A DNA stretch of 25,563 bases from CAZOHC01 sp964579845 (GTDB lineage: Bacteria > Patescibacteriota > Microgenomatia > Levybacterales > UBA12049). The stretch covers positions 1 through 25,563 of the forward strand of contig CAZOHC010000016.1 in assembly GCA_964579845.1 (NCBI GenBank), given 5' to 3'. A program made the position numbers and the translations under genes. The notes under the pieces were generated by a model. The model saw only the letters and a list, made by a program, of their open reading frames with translations. It ran no database searches and was not told the origin of the DNA. Below are positions 1-7,273 of the stretch, in pieces (position 1 is the stretch's first letter; each line of letters starts with the position of its first letter).

Positions 1-143
1 GTTATTATTTAGACTGAGTGAAGAGTCAGGAAAACTCTGGATCAAAACAGCATGTCAGAACCATCAGCTCATCAGACTTTCTGAGAAGCTGAATTTCTGT
101 AATCCGACAGACTGAGTATTCTGAGTTAGTTGAAATTATTAGT
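1..143. repeat. Spacer upstream of ATPase operon with TCAG/CTGA words
   Basis: No gene is visible here. The spacer is dense in TCAG, CTGA and AGTC words. It has a left arm around 26-40 (TCAGGAAAACTCTGG) and a right arm around 112-127 (CTGAGTATTCTGAGTT), which can form an imperfect hairpin. The same AAAACTC/GAGTTTT pairing recurs at 2270-2345 and 12604-12665, so it looks like a member of a local spacer repeat family. I see no convincing promoter or SD before the first gene. Confidence 0.5.
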
Positions 144-944
144 ATGCTGCCTACACATACGAGAAGACTTTTACAAGTCAGCGTCCTTTTGTTAGGTTTT
201 TTTGGGTTAGCGTACTTTACTCCGCCTGCATTCTCCCAAGTAGCTCCACCGTCTGAACCGATCTCGTCAGGAGTTGCAACCATGATTCAGGTACAAGACC
301 AGAACGTTGAGGAGGGTGATATCATTACTTTTTCATCTTCCGGGTACAAAAAAAGTACAATTGCTCATGATTCCCATGTTTACGGCGTGGTTACCGAAAA
401 TCCGCAGGTCGTCCTCGAAAATCCGTCATCTACGAACTCTCATGCCGTTATTTCATTCGGTAAAGTGTATGTAAAGGTATCAAACCAGAACGGAAACATA
501 CAAGCAGGAGATCTTATTACGACGTCAGACATTCCGGGGGTCGGTCAGCTCGCGAAAGAATCCGGCTATGTCCTGGGAACAGCGATGGAGAGCTATTCTG
601 ATGAAACTCCGGGAACAATCCTCGTGGTCCTCAACATCGGATTTAATACCAGAGCGACGACCGTCAGCAATAACCTGATTCAGAACCTAAAACTCGCACT
701 CTCAGCACCCGAGGTGAGTCCAGTGAACGCGCTCAGATACTTTCTCGCAACTGCGATCGTCCTCATCGGCTTTATCTTCGGTATCGGTTTTTTCGCCCGT
801 GTCTCAGCATCCGGTGTCGAAGCAATCGGCAGAAACCCGCTCGCCAGCAGGTTAATTATGTTCAGCATGATCTTCCATCTCTCACTCGCGCTCGTCATTA
901 TCCTGGTAGGTATTGCTATTGCCTACCTGATTCTAATACTCTAG
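144..944 (+). CDS. Signal peptide + extracytoplasmic domain + F0 c-like hairpin, no ion-binding carboxylate
   Basis: This 266-residue protein has three parts. Residues 1-32 look like a signal peptide (RR, hydrophobic core, then PPAFSQ). Residues about 45-170 form a beta-rich domain with GVVTENP, GKVYVKVS, GDLITTSDIPGVG and GYVLGTAMES motifs, resembling the collar domain of CPR tail-fibre/peptidase G2-like surface proteins. Residues 196-266 are two membrane helices joined by a loop (GVEAIGRNPLASR) that matches the cytoplasmic loop of ATP synthase subunit c. With a cleaved signal the beta domain would lie outside and the loop inside, as in a normal c subunit. The conserved Asp/Glu, 18 residues after the loop Pro in E. 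coli c, is Leu250 here, and helix 2 has no acidic residue. It is the first gene of the F1 operon, so a membrane rotor or anchor role is inferred. No SD is seen; the ATG is chosen because the signal peptide follows at once. Confidence 0.75.
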   Translation: MLPTHTRRLLQVSVLLLGFFGLAYFTPPAFSQVAPPSEPISSGVATMIQVQDQNVEEGDIITFSSSGYKKSTIAHDSHVYGVVTENPQVVLENPSSTNSHAVISFGKVYVKVSNQNGNIQAGDLITTSDIPGVGQLAKESGYVLGTAMESYSDETPGTILVVLNIGFNTRATTVSNNLIQNLKLALSAPEVSPVNALRYFLATAIVLIGFIFGIGFFARVSASGVEAIGRNPLASRLIMFSMIFHLSLALVIILVGIAIAYLILIL

Positions 945-1052
945 AGAGAGGAAGGTCTTCGGTAAAGAAGTTCGTATCGTAATGAGGGAACGAAAATCGT
1001 TACCAAAAACGAAACCGGCATCGATACCGTCGAACGAGTAACAAAAAATTAT
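945..1052. repeat. Spacer hairpin between c-like and b genes
   Basis: This 108-nt spacer is made of related words such as TTCGTATCG, GAACGAAAATCG and CGATACCGTCGAACG. Left and right parts can pair imperfectly (TTCGTATCG with CGATACCGTCGAA). No T-tract follows, so it is not an ordinary terminator. It resembles other short-word spacers inside this operon. Confidence 0.4.
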
Positions 1053-1766
1053 ATGGAAAACAGCATGTTACCGATCATATTTTTACTGACACTCTGCCTA
1101 ATCATGGGTGTGAGTTTAGTGATCGTAATTCAGGATTTGTTCAAATTGGAAAAACGCCTCCAGAAAAGTGAGCAGGAAAACAGTGGCTTTAAAAATGCGC
1201 TGCAGAAAGAAGCTGATATTGTTCTGGAAGACGCACATAAGCGGGCTATGCATATTATCGATGAAGCCAACAGAAAAGCAATGGAGATCGTTTCCTCATC
1301 AGAAGCATATAACACAGAGGCAAAACAAGCACTCCAACAGAACCTCGCAGCAGTCACCAAAGCTGAAACCGATCAGATCAATCGGGTCGGCAATGAGATG
1401 CTTGAGACATACCGCGAAACATTACAAGACGTCAAGAAAGAAGGAGACGAAGTGATAGCTACTATATCAAAAGATCTCGAACAAAAGGCATCCGCAGAAG
1501 TTGCTGAGTTTGCAGAAGCGGTCAAGCAAGGGACCATTGCCTCACAAAAGATTATCCAAGACAGACTGAACGCAGAGTTCCAGACAGCCAAACAAGAAGT
1601 TGATTCGTATAAACAGGCCCAGATGAAAAAAGCGCAGGACGAGATTCTGGAGTTGGTCAGATTTCTTACAGAGTCAGCTATCGGAAAAGGGTTAACGATT
1701 GAGCAGCATCAAACACTTGTCACTGAAGCACTGGAAGAAGCAAAAGCACAAGGAGTCATCAGATGA
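1053..1766 (+). CDS. atpF: F-type ATPase subunit b (long form)
   Basis: Subunit b is the peripheral stalk that holds the F1 head through delta. The 237-residue product has one N-terminal membrane helix (about residues 6-28) followed by an almost uninterrupted charged, Ala/Glu/Lys-rich helix likely to form a coiled coil to the C terminus. Family members are commonly about 155-170 residues, so the stalk is longer than usual. Identity rests on this architecture and on its place between the c-like and delta genes. The stop overlaps the delta start by 4 nt (ATGA), suggesting translational coupling. No clear SD precedes the ATG, and Met5 is an alternative start. A generic membrane-anchored coiled coil with this layout cannot be fully excluded. 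Confidence 0.8.
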   Translation: MENSMLPIIFLLTLCLIMGVSLVIVIQDLFKLEKRLQKSEQENSGFKNALQKEADIVLEDAHKRAMHIIDEANRKAMEIVSSSEAYNTEAKQALQQNLAAVTKAETDQINRVGNEMLETYRETLQDVKKEGDEVIATISKDLEQKASAEVAEFAEAVKQGTIASQKIIQDRLNAEFQTAKQEVDSYKQAQMKKAQDEILELVRFLTESAIGKGLTIEQHQTLVTEALEEAKAQGVIR

Positions 1767-2263
1767 AAAACTTCTCATACGAAAATATCCTGCAAGACGT
1801 GCTCACGGTTGAAGATCTGCATTTGGTCTCATCAGAAATAGATATGCTCATCACGAGTGTATTTAAAGCAGATCAGGAAGCATTTAAAAATGCACTCAAT
1901 GACAAACTGCATCGCAATCTATCAGACTCTATCGCTCACTCACTTTCCGTCCATGAAATTGCGTACAATGATTACACGTCACTGCAGCGCTATTTCAACG
2001 GACTCAAAGAATTTCTCACAAGCCTCCCTGTTCTCCAGTTGACGCTCGCCTACATTCCGAAGAATGAGCAGCTTGAAACGATTTCTGAGGCAGTACGCCG
2101 TCAAACCGGAAAACCGGTAATTCTCCAGATTCATCACAATCCACAGATGCTTGGGGGTGCTGTTATCACGTTTGAAGGAAGATACATTGATCTGAGTCTG
2201 AAGAAAAAACTCACAACAGCCTATGAAGCAAATCGGGAAGAAATACTCAGAATGCTAACATGA
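1763..2263 (+). CDS. atpH: F-type ATPase subunit delta
   Basis: Delta (OSCP homologue) links the alpha N-termini to the b stalk. The 166-residue protein has a helical N-terminal half and a C-terminal part with the family signature: a beta strand, then NPQMLGGAVITFEGRYID (residues 126-143) and SLKKKL, equivalent to the P-x-(L/I)-GG...iD.S...L pattern of delta. The length is close to the usual 175-180. The ATG overlaps the end of the b gene. It precedes alpha, the usual b-delta-alpha order, so a peripheral stalk appears to be retained even though the membrane sector is odd. Confidence 0.85.
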   Translation: MKNFSYENILQDVLTVEDLHLVSSEIDMLITSVFKADQEAFKNALNDKLHRNLSDSIAHSLSVHEIAYNDYTSLQRYFNGLKEFLTSLPVLQLTLAYIPKNEQLETISEAVRRQTGKPVILQIHHNPQMLGGAVITFEGRYIDLSLKKKLTTAYEANREEILRMLT

Positions 2264-2356
2264 ATATATCAGAAAACTCTGATTACTCAGAAAGTCAGAC
2301 ATCGATTTTCCGAAATTCCTGACATTGCGACACTCTGAGTTTTCCGACACAATATT
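2264..2356. repeat. Spacer hairpin with CAGAAAACTC / GAGTTTTCCG arms
   Basis: Arms CAGAAAACTC (2270-2279) and GAGTTTTCCG (2336-2345) are inverted with one mismatch and enclose a stretch rich in TCAGA and CTGA words. A closely related element with perfect arms lies at 12604-12665. It sits between the delta and alpha genes inside the operon, with no T-tract. Confidence 0.55.
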
Positions 2357-3868
2357 ATGACTCTTTTTCAACAATACTTAGAAAAAACCGGCGAAATGGG
2401 AATGATTACTGAGGTAATCCACTCTATCGCGCATGTGACAGGCCTCCCTCATGCAATTCCGCATGAGATCGTCCTATTTGAAACAGGAGAGTTCGGACAG
2501 ATCCTCTCACTGACTCCTGCATTTGCTGAGATTATGGTCTTCTCAAAAAGTCCGATCAGGGTCGGAACCAGGGTGACGAGAACAGACCGCATGCTTGAAG
2601 TACCTGTCGGTGAGGAGCTCCTTGGCCATACGATTGATCCTTTCGGCGCAACCCTTGATCAGAACAAGCCATTTACCAGACCGCAGCAGGTTCGTCGTGT
2701 CGATATCAACCCGGGCGGTATCTCAACCAGAAAACGAATCGGCACCCCGTTTTTTACCGGGGTTACCCTGGTTGACCTCATGATTCCTCTGGGAAAAGGT
2801 CAGCGCGAGCTCCTGATCGGAGACCGAAAAACAGGAAAAACACATTTTCTGATGCAGACTTCCCTGTTCCAGGCCAAACAAGGTACCCTCGTCATCTATG
2901 CCGGTATCGGGAAGAAAAAGCTGGAGATTAAAAAAGTAGAAGAGTTTTACGCCCAAGCAGGCATCGCAGACAGAACCATTATCGTCGCGTCGTCATCACA
3001 TGACCCTGTCGGCGTTATCTACATGACACCGTATACAGCCATGGCGATTGCTGAATACTTCAAAGACCAAGGACACGATGTCCTGGTCATTATGGATGAT
3101 CTTTCAACTCATGCGAAGTTTTATCGTGAGATCTCACTCCTCGGCAAACGTTTTCCGGGCAGGAACAGTTATCCCGGCGATATCTTCTATACGCATGCGA
3201 GGTTGCTTGAGCGTGCGGGTAACTTCATCACGAAAAATGGTGAGAACAGTATCACCTGTCTCCCGGTTGTTGAAACAACCCAAGGAGATCTCTCAGGGTA
3301 TATTCAGACCAATCTCATGTCGATGACTGACGGGCATATCTACTTTGACATTGATTTGTACATCAAAGGAAGAAGGCCTGCGATTAATACGTTCCTCTCC
3401 GTTACTCGTGTCGGAAGACAGACGCAGTCAGAGCTGAACCGGTCAGTAAGCCGTGAGTTGAATTCATTCCTCACGCTGTATGATAAGATGCAGAATTTCG
3501 TACACTTCGGGGCGGAACTGACGACCAGTGTCAAAGAGACACTCAACCAGGGAGATAAAATTCTCGACTTTTTTACGATTACCTCAGAACAGGATATCCC
3601 GCAAGATCTCCAGCTCATCCTCTTCAGTCTTCTCTGGCAAGGAGCATGGCAGCAAAAACAATACCTTGTTATGAGAAATGAAGTTGCGACTCTGGTGAAA
3701 CAGTATGAATCAGATCAGTCATTCCGTGAAAAAGTGCTGGAAGTTGTGAAAAAAAATACGACCTTTAACGGGCTGTTAAACGACGTCAGTAATCAGTTCT
3801 CGCAGTACACTGCTAAAACCACCCCCCACTCGAACACAAATAATGAACAGAAAGCAGAGCAGCCATGA
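2357..3868 (+). CDS. atpA: F-type ATPase subunit alpha
   Basis: Alpha is the non-catalytic nucleotide-binding subunit of the F1 hexamer. The 503 residues align along the family. They include EVPVGEELLGHTIDPFG (81-97), Walker A GDRKTGKT (155-162), Walker B LVIMDDLS (243-250), PGRNSYPGDIFYTHARLLERA (267-287) and the arginine-finger region LSVTRVG (347-353, Arg351). The segment TTQGDLSGYIQTNLMSMTDGHI is also typical. The N-terminal region before the beta-barrel is about ten residues shorter than in E. coli. The C-terminal tail is polar (HSNTNNEQKAEQP). The stop overlaps the gamma start by 4 nt. No SD precedes the ATG at 2357, which follows the spacer hairpin. Confidence 0.95.
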   Translation: MTLFQQYLEKTGEMGMITEVIHSIAHVTGLPHAIPHEIVLFETGEFGQILSLTPAFAEIMVFSKSPIRVGTRVTRTDRMLEVPVGEELLGHTIDPFGATLDQNKPFTRPQQVRRVDINPGGISTRKRIGTPFFTGVTLVDLMIPLGKGQRELLIGDRKTGKTHFLMQTSLFQAKQGTLVIYAGIGKKKLEIKKVEEFYAQAGIADRTIIVASSSHDPVGVIYMTPYTAMAIAEYFKDQGHDVLVIMDDLSTHAKFYREISLLGKRFPGRNSYPGDIFYTHARLLERAGNFITKNGENSITCLPVVETTQGDLSGYIQTNLMSMTDGHIYFDIDLYIKGRRPAINTFLSVTRVGRQTQSELNRSVSRELNSFLTLYDKMQNFVHFGAELTTSVKETLNQGDKILDFFTITSEQDIPQDLQLILFSLLWQGAWQQKQYLVMRNEVATLVKQYESDQSFREKVLEVVKKNTTFNGLLNDVSNQFSQYTAKTTPHSNTNNEQKAEQP

Positions 3869-4734
3869 TAAATAACAAGGAAATCCTCGATGAGATACAG
3901 AGACTTTCAACCTTCCATACGCTGGTTGAGACCTATGAAGAGATCGCTGCTTCCCGCATGCGAAAGATCAGAACCTCAGTACTTCAGAGCCGCGACTTTA
4001 TCTCTGAATTGGGGGGTATTTTCACGGAGTTAAAAGCCAGTTATAAACAACAAGTCGACAAACTGGTGAAACATAACAAACAACCGGAATCAGGAACTGC
4101 CTTTCGTCGCCACAATCAGAAGACATTAGTCCTCCTGCTTTCTGCCAACACCGGACTGTACGGAAGTATCCTTCAGACAACAATTGAAGCCTTTAATACA
4201 TACGTTAATGAGAACGACTGTGATATCGCCATCATCGGACGATACGGAAAAACCATGTTTGAGAACATGAGCCCTGAGAAAGCCTTTCAATATTTTGACT
4301 TCCCTGACCAGACGTTCACCCCTGAGGATACGAAAGCAATCCTCGCAAAGATGCTGACGTACAGTAATATCTATGTCTTCCACGGTAAATTTGTCAGTAT
4401 CGTGAAACAGGAACCGACGATGGATGTTATCTCGACCGAGCAGATAGAAGGCAATGAGCACAGCCAAAAACAAGTAAAATATTTCTTCGAGCCATCGCTC
4501 GAGCAGATCTTGGTGTTTTTCGAAGAAGAAATTTTCTCAGCTGTTTTCGAGCAGTCAGTCCACGAATCAGAACTCGCGAAGTACGCATCCCGCATGGTAA
4601 CGCTTGATAAAGCGACGCTGAATATTAAAGATCGGGTGAAAAAGGTTGAGAACATGCGGCGACAAATCCTCCACCGAACCATGAATAAGAAGCAGCAAGA
4701 CAGCCTCACCGGGATAATGTTGTGGGGCAAATAG
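3865..4734 (+). CDS. atpG: F-type ATPase subunit gamma
   Basis: Gamma is the central rotor shaft of F1. The 289-residue protein has the two long terminal helices of the family. The N-terminal helix contains IAASRMRK (27-34), equivalent to VAASKMRK. The C-terminal helix has ELAKYASRMVTLDKATLNIKD. The central Rossmann-like domain has SANTGLYGS (93-101) in place of the usual SDRGLCGG, a clear divergence. The length is normal. The start codon overlaps the end of alpha (ATGA). Its presence argues for a rotating F1, so some membrane ring should receive the shaft; the c-like protein upstream is the candidate. Confidence 0.92.
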   Translation: MINNKEILDEIQRLSTFHTLVETYEEIAASRMRKIRTSVLQSRDFISELGGIFTELKASYKQQVDKLVKHNKQPESGTAFRRHNQKTLVLLLSANTGLYGSILQTTIEAFNTYVNENDCDIAIIGRYGKTMFENMSPEKAFQYFDFPDQTFTPEDTKAILAKMLTYSNIYVFHGKFVSIVKQEPTMDVISTEQIEGNEHSQKQVKYFFEPSLEQILVFFEEEIFSAVFEQSVHESELAKYASRMVTLDKATLNIKDRVKKVENMRRQILHRTMNKKQQDSLTGIMLWGK

Positions 4735-4807
4735 TATCTCGTATCTGGTATTTTGTATTTTGAATATTCGCTCTATACTAGATACTGGATACGAAATACA
4801 AGTTACT
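4735..4807. repeat. Imperfect inverted repeat between gamma and beta
   Basis: GTATCTCGTATCTGGTAT near 4736-4755 and ATACTGGATACGAAATAC near 4783-4801 form an imperfect hairpin of about 25 nt per arm, with roughly 20 of 25 positions matching by eye. It contains in-frame sense codons that extend the beta frame upstream, so it explains why the longer open frame from 4760 should not be used. Confidence 0.55.
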
Positions 4808-6199
4808 ATGCATCCGACAGGAAAAATCATCAGTATTCAAGGGCAAGTCATCGAGGTCGAGTTTTTGCAGCACAAGCCCGCAAACAACGACCTGCTCATG
4901 CTGTCTGAGGATAATGAGGTTAAAATGCAGGTCTACAGTTCATCAGGACCGTCGACATACTACTGCATTCTCCTCTCCTCGACACAGGAGAAGGTATATC
5001 GTGGTGCGGAAGTCGTCAATACGAACCAGCCGATTCACATTCCGGTCGGGAAAGAAGTCCTGGGTCGCGTCATGAATATCTTCGGTACGCCGCAGGATGG
5101 CCGTGGGGATATCCCTGCACAGGTTGCTTGGCCGATCTACCGTGATACCCCTGTCTATACAGATCTCGCGACTGACCAACAATTACTTGAGACAGGGATT
5201 AAAGTCATCGACCTCTTCTGTCCGATTATTAAGGGAGGAAAGGTCGGTCTTTTCGGAGGCGCAGGCGTCGGAAAAACACTGCTCCTTACTGAGATTATTC
5301 ATAATATCGTCCAGGTGAATAAGTCACCGAACCAAAAACAGACTCTGTCCGTCTTCGCCGGTATCGGTGAGCGTACCCGTGAAGGACAGGAACTCCATCA
5401 GTCCCTCGAACAGGGCGGTGTCCTGGCCAATACCACCCTCATCTTCGGCCCGATGGGTGAAAATCCTGCGATCAGATTCTTAACCTCATACGGCGCTGTC
5501 ACCGTGGCTGAGTACTTCCGGGACACCTTGAATAACGACGTGCTCTTCTTCATCGATAATATTTTCCGCTTCGCACAAGCAGGCAACGAACTGTCACTCT
5601 TGACGAATACGATCCCGTCAGAAGACGGGTACCAAGCCACGTTGAATTCAGAAATGGCGTCATTTCATGAACGACTCGCCTCGACCAAAGAATCATCGAT
5701 TACGACTTTTGAAGCGATTTATGTTCCCAATGATGATATCCTGGACCAGGGTGTGCAGGCAGTGCTCCCCTACCTGGACTCAATCGTCATCCTCTCAAGG
5801 AACGTCTATCAGGAAGGACGACTCCCGGCGATTGATATTCTTGCCTCAACGTCAAGTGCACTCAGCTCGAAAATCGTGGGGGAAGATCATTATTTTGCGA
5901 ATGTGAACGCGCTCGCACTTTTGAAAAAAGCTGTTGAGCTTGATCACATTGTCTCGCTCGTCGGCGAGTCAGAACTGTCGGCCGAAGATCAGACACTCTT
6001 CAAACGCGCGAAGAAACTACGCAACTACATGTCACAGAGTTTCTTCGTTGCTGAAGCACAGAGCGGACGACCCGGAAAATATGTTCCGATTAAAGCCATG
6101 ATTCAGGATGTCAATGATATTATCAGCGGCAAGTATGACCAAGTCACTGAGGAGAAGTTCCTCTACATAGGAGAAGCTAAAGAAGCCGTCCATGTTTAA
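4808..6199 (+). CDS. atpD: F-type ATPase subunit beta (catalytic)
   Basis: Beta is the catalytic ATPase/ATP synthase subunit. From the ATG at 4808 it is 463 residues and begins MHPTGKIISIQGQVIEVEF, the normal family N terminus. An in-frame ATG at 4760 lies in the spacer hairpin and is rejected. Visible motifs are Walker A GGAGVGKT (150-157), GIGERTREG with the catalytic Glu (about 188), FIDNIFRF (248-255) and the gamma-contact ESELSAED (387-394, DELSEED in the family). Departures from canonical beta include GRLPAIDIL where IYPAVDPL is usual, losing the adenine-stacking Tyr, and DQGVQAVLPYLD where DPAPATTFAHLD is usual. The protein therefore looks competent for ATP hydrolysis but divergent. 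It overlaps epsilon by 8 nt. Confidence 0.95.
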   Translation: MHPTGKIISIQGQVIEVEFLQHKPANNDLLMLSEDNEVKMQVYSSSGPSTYYCILLSSTQEKVYRGAEVVNTNQPIHIPVGKEVLGRVMNIFGTPQDGRGDIPAQVAWPIYRDTPVYTDLATDQQLLETGIKVIDLFCPIIKGGKVGLFGGAGVGKTLLLTEIIHNIVQVNKSPNQKQTLSVFAGIGERTREGQELHQSLEQGGVLANTTLIFGPMGENPAIRFLTSYGAVTVAEYFRDTLNNDVLFFIDNIFRFAQAGNELSLLTNTIPSEDGYQATLNSEMASFHERLASTKESSITTFEAIYVPNDDILDQGVQAVLPYLDSIVILSRNVYQEGRLPAIDILASTSSALSSKIVGEDHYFANVNALALLKKAVELDHIVSLVGESELSAEDQTLFKRAKKLRNYMSQSFFVAEAQSGRPGKYVPIKAMIQDVNDIISGKYDQVTEEKFLYIGEAKEAVHV

Positions 6200-6479
6200 C
6201 AGTCCTACCAAATCAACACGGGAGATTTCCCTTACCATCAGAAACCGCAGCGTGATCGTGTACCGGGGTCCGGTAAAAGCTGTCACCTCGTTGAACTCCA
6301 AAGGAAGGTTCGATGTCTTACCTGAACATGCGAACTTTATCTCAATTATTACTAACTACATTATTATTCATAAACCGGACGGTACCGAACAGGAAATTAA
6401 GATCTCACGCGGCGTACTGAAAGTCGACGGAAACGCTGTCTCAATCTACCTCGGTGTCGCCCCGGAAGTCAGTCAATAA
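6192..6479 (+). CDS. atpC: F-type ATPase subunit epsilon, beta-sandwich domain only
   Basis: Epsilon binds gamma and the c-ring. This 95-residue product has the N-terminal beta-sandwich, with SVIVYRGPVKAVTSLNSKGRFDVLPEHANFISI (20-52) matching the family pattern of strand, GxFxVLPxHA and strand. It ends just after the domain (AVSIYLGVAPEVSQ). The usual C-terminal two-helix hairpin, which acts as an ATPase inhibitor in many bacteria, is absent. The gene overlaps the beta stop and closes the operon, so translational coupling is likely. Confidence 0.88.
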   Translation: MFNSPTKSTREISLTIRNRSVIVYRGPVKAVTSLNSKGRFDVLPEHANFISIITNYIIIHKPDGTEQEIKISRGVLKVDGNAVSIYLGVAPEVSQ

Positions 6480-6680
6480 TATAAACGTCAAATCTATAAT
6501 CTAAAAAACAGCGTATCAACTCCGCTTCGCTTATTTCAAGTCCTCGAATGCAATTTATTTTTACGATTTACGTTTTATTTTTTAGGTTTTTGCAAAACTA
6601 CAATCTCTACTATAAACATATCAATCTCTACCAAAATTACTATCACCCTATGGTTTTTTGAGAAAAAGGATGAATACCTC
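6480..6680. other. Intergenic region after the ATPase operon
   Basis: No gene is seen. AT-rich words AAATCTATAATCTAAAAAAC (6488-6508) and TTTACGATTTACG...TTTTTTAGG (6560-6585) can pair weakly, and a T-rich run at 6575-6595 might end transcription. CAATCTCTAC occurs twice (near 6600 and 6629). No strong terminator hairpin is visible. Confidence 0.35.
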
Positions 6681-6709
6681 TTGACAGACATGTGATACTT
6701 TGTTACCTT
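6681..6709 (+). promoter_or_regulatory. Promoter of the HTH gene
   Basis: TTGACA at 6681-6686 (perfect -35), a 17-bp spacer and TACCTT at 6704-6709 as a weak -10. It precedes the palindrome at 6717-6738 and the HTH gene. An upstream in-frame start at 6700 would lie inside this promoter, which supports the later ATG. Confidence 0.5.
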
Positions 6710-6716
6710 ATTATCA

Positions 6717-6738
6717 GTTAATCAACATATTGATTAAC
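6717..6738. promoter_or_regulatory. Perfect palindrome, probable operator
   Basis: GTTAATCA-ACATAT-TGATTAAC is a perfect 8-bp inverted repeat with a 6-bp centre. It lies at the expected transcription start, between the promoter and the ATG of the HTH gene. Autoregulation by that HTH protein is inferred. Confidence 0.55.
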
Positions 6739-6765
6739 AAGGATTACCAAGTACCTACTCAGTAT

Positions 6766-6981
6766 ATGGCAAACGATAACATTTCAATCAATAATCTTCC
6801 TGATCTCCTCACAGTACGTGAAGTCGCATCTGTTCTTCGAGTCTCTCCATTAACAATCAAACGCTGGGGGAAAAGGGGTAAACTCCCGGCAATCAGAATC
6901 AACTCACGAGGCGACCGTCGCTATAAGAAAGAAGCCGTGCTCTGGCTTCTCGGGATTCAACAAAAAGGCGGAGAACTCTAA
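6766..6981 (+). CDS. Excisionase/MerR-like HTH_17 DNA-binding protein
   Basis: From the ATG at 6766 the product is 71 residues. LLTVREVASVLRVSPLTIKRWGKRGKLPAIRINSRGDRRYKKEAVLWLL matches the HTH_17/excisionase fold: helix-turn-helix, then a wing with R/GxxRR and a last helix. Such proteins are recombination directionality factors, antitoxin-like regulators or small repressors. No integrase is nearby, so an excisionase role is unproven. A palindrome lies upstream at the transcription start and a bipartite inverted repeat lies 19 bp downstream, consistent with site-specific DNA binding around its own gene. The upstream extension to 6700 is rejected because it crosses the promoter. Confidence 0.75.
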   Translation: MANDNISINNLPDLLTVREVASVLRVSPLTIKRWGKRGKLPAIRINSRGDRRYKKEAVLWLLGIQQKGGEL

Positions 6982-7000
6982 CGCAACGTCATAGTTTAAG

Positions 7001-7058
7001 TGGTTACATCGGTGAATGATTGAGCAAAGGGTAAGCCAATCATTTAGCTATGTAACCA
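7001..7058. repeat. Bipartite perfect inverted repeat downstream of HTH gene
   Basis: Outer arms TGGTTACAT (7001-7009) and ATGTAACCA (7050-7058) and inner arms AATGATTG (7015-7022) and CAATCATT (7037-7044) are perfect. Two 5-nt internal loops separate them, and a 14-nt apical loop closes the structure. There is no T-tract, so it is not a standard terminator. The symmetry suggests a protein-binding or recombination site, or an RNA hairpin. Confidence 0.7.
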
Positions 7059-7150
7059 ATTAATGTATCCTCGATTAAAAAGTGTTTTTATAACCAAATT
7101 ATCCTAATAGGGTTATTTATCCTCCAACTAAAGTGTTCGGTAGCCATATC

Positions 7151-7268
7151 TATTGTTCGAACGTAGTCGAGAACACCAACTCATACTTCTCCACTCATTC
7201 CATTCGGTCGAAGGATAAACACTAATGTTCGAGTTCCCTACATATTGTTCGAGCGTAGTCGAGAACAA
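7151..7268. repeat. Two copies of the TTCGAGCGTAGTCGAGAA repeat
   Basis: Near-identical copies lie at 7151-7176 (TATTGTTCGAACGTAGTC...) and 7243-7268 (TATTGTTCGAGCGTAGTC...). Each is an imperfect palindrome ending TGTTC...GAACA. A half copy (ATGTTCGAG) lies at 7225-7233. They flank the 3' side of the GIY-YIG gene. Confidence 0.8.
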
Positions 7269-7273
7269 AAATC

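Noticed and set aside
4760..4807. Longer beta subunit start at 4760
   Set aside because: The extra 16 residues are encoded by the spacer inverted repeat, and the normal family N terminus begins at the ATG at 4808.
144..6479. N-type (Na+) ATPase operon
   Set aside because: The gene order differs (no beta-epsilon first, no atpQ/atpR), delta is present, and the c-like gene has no ion-binding residue.
7001..7058. Integron attC site
   Set aside because: The arm orientation (GGTTAC...GTAACC) is opposite to the RYYYAAC...GTTRRRY ends of attC, and no integrase or cassette array is present.
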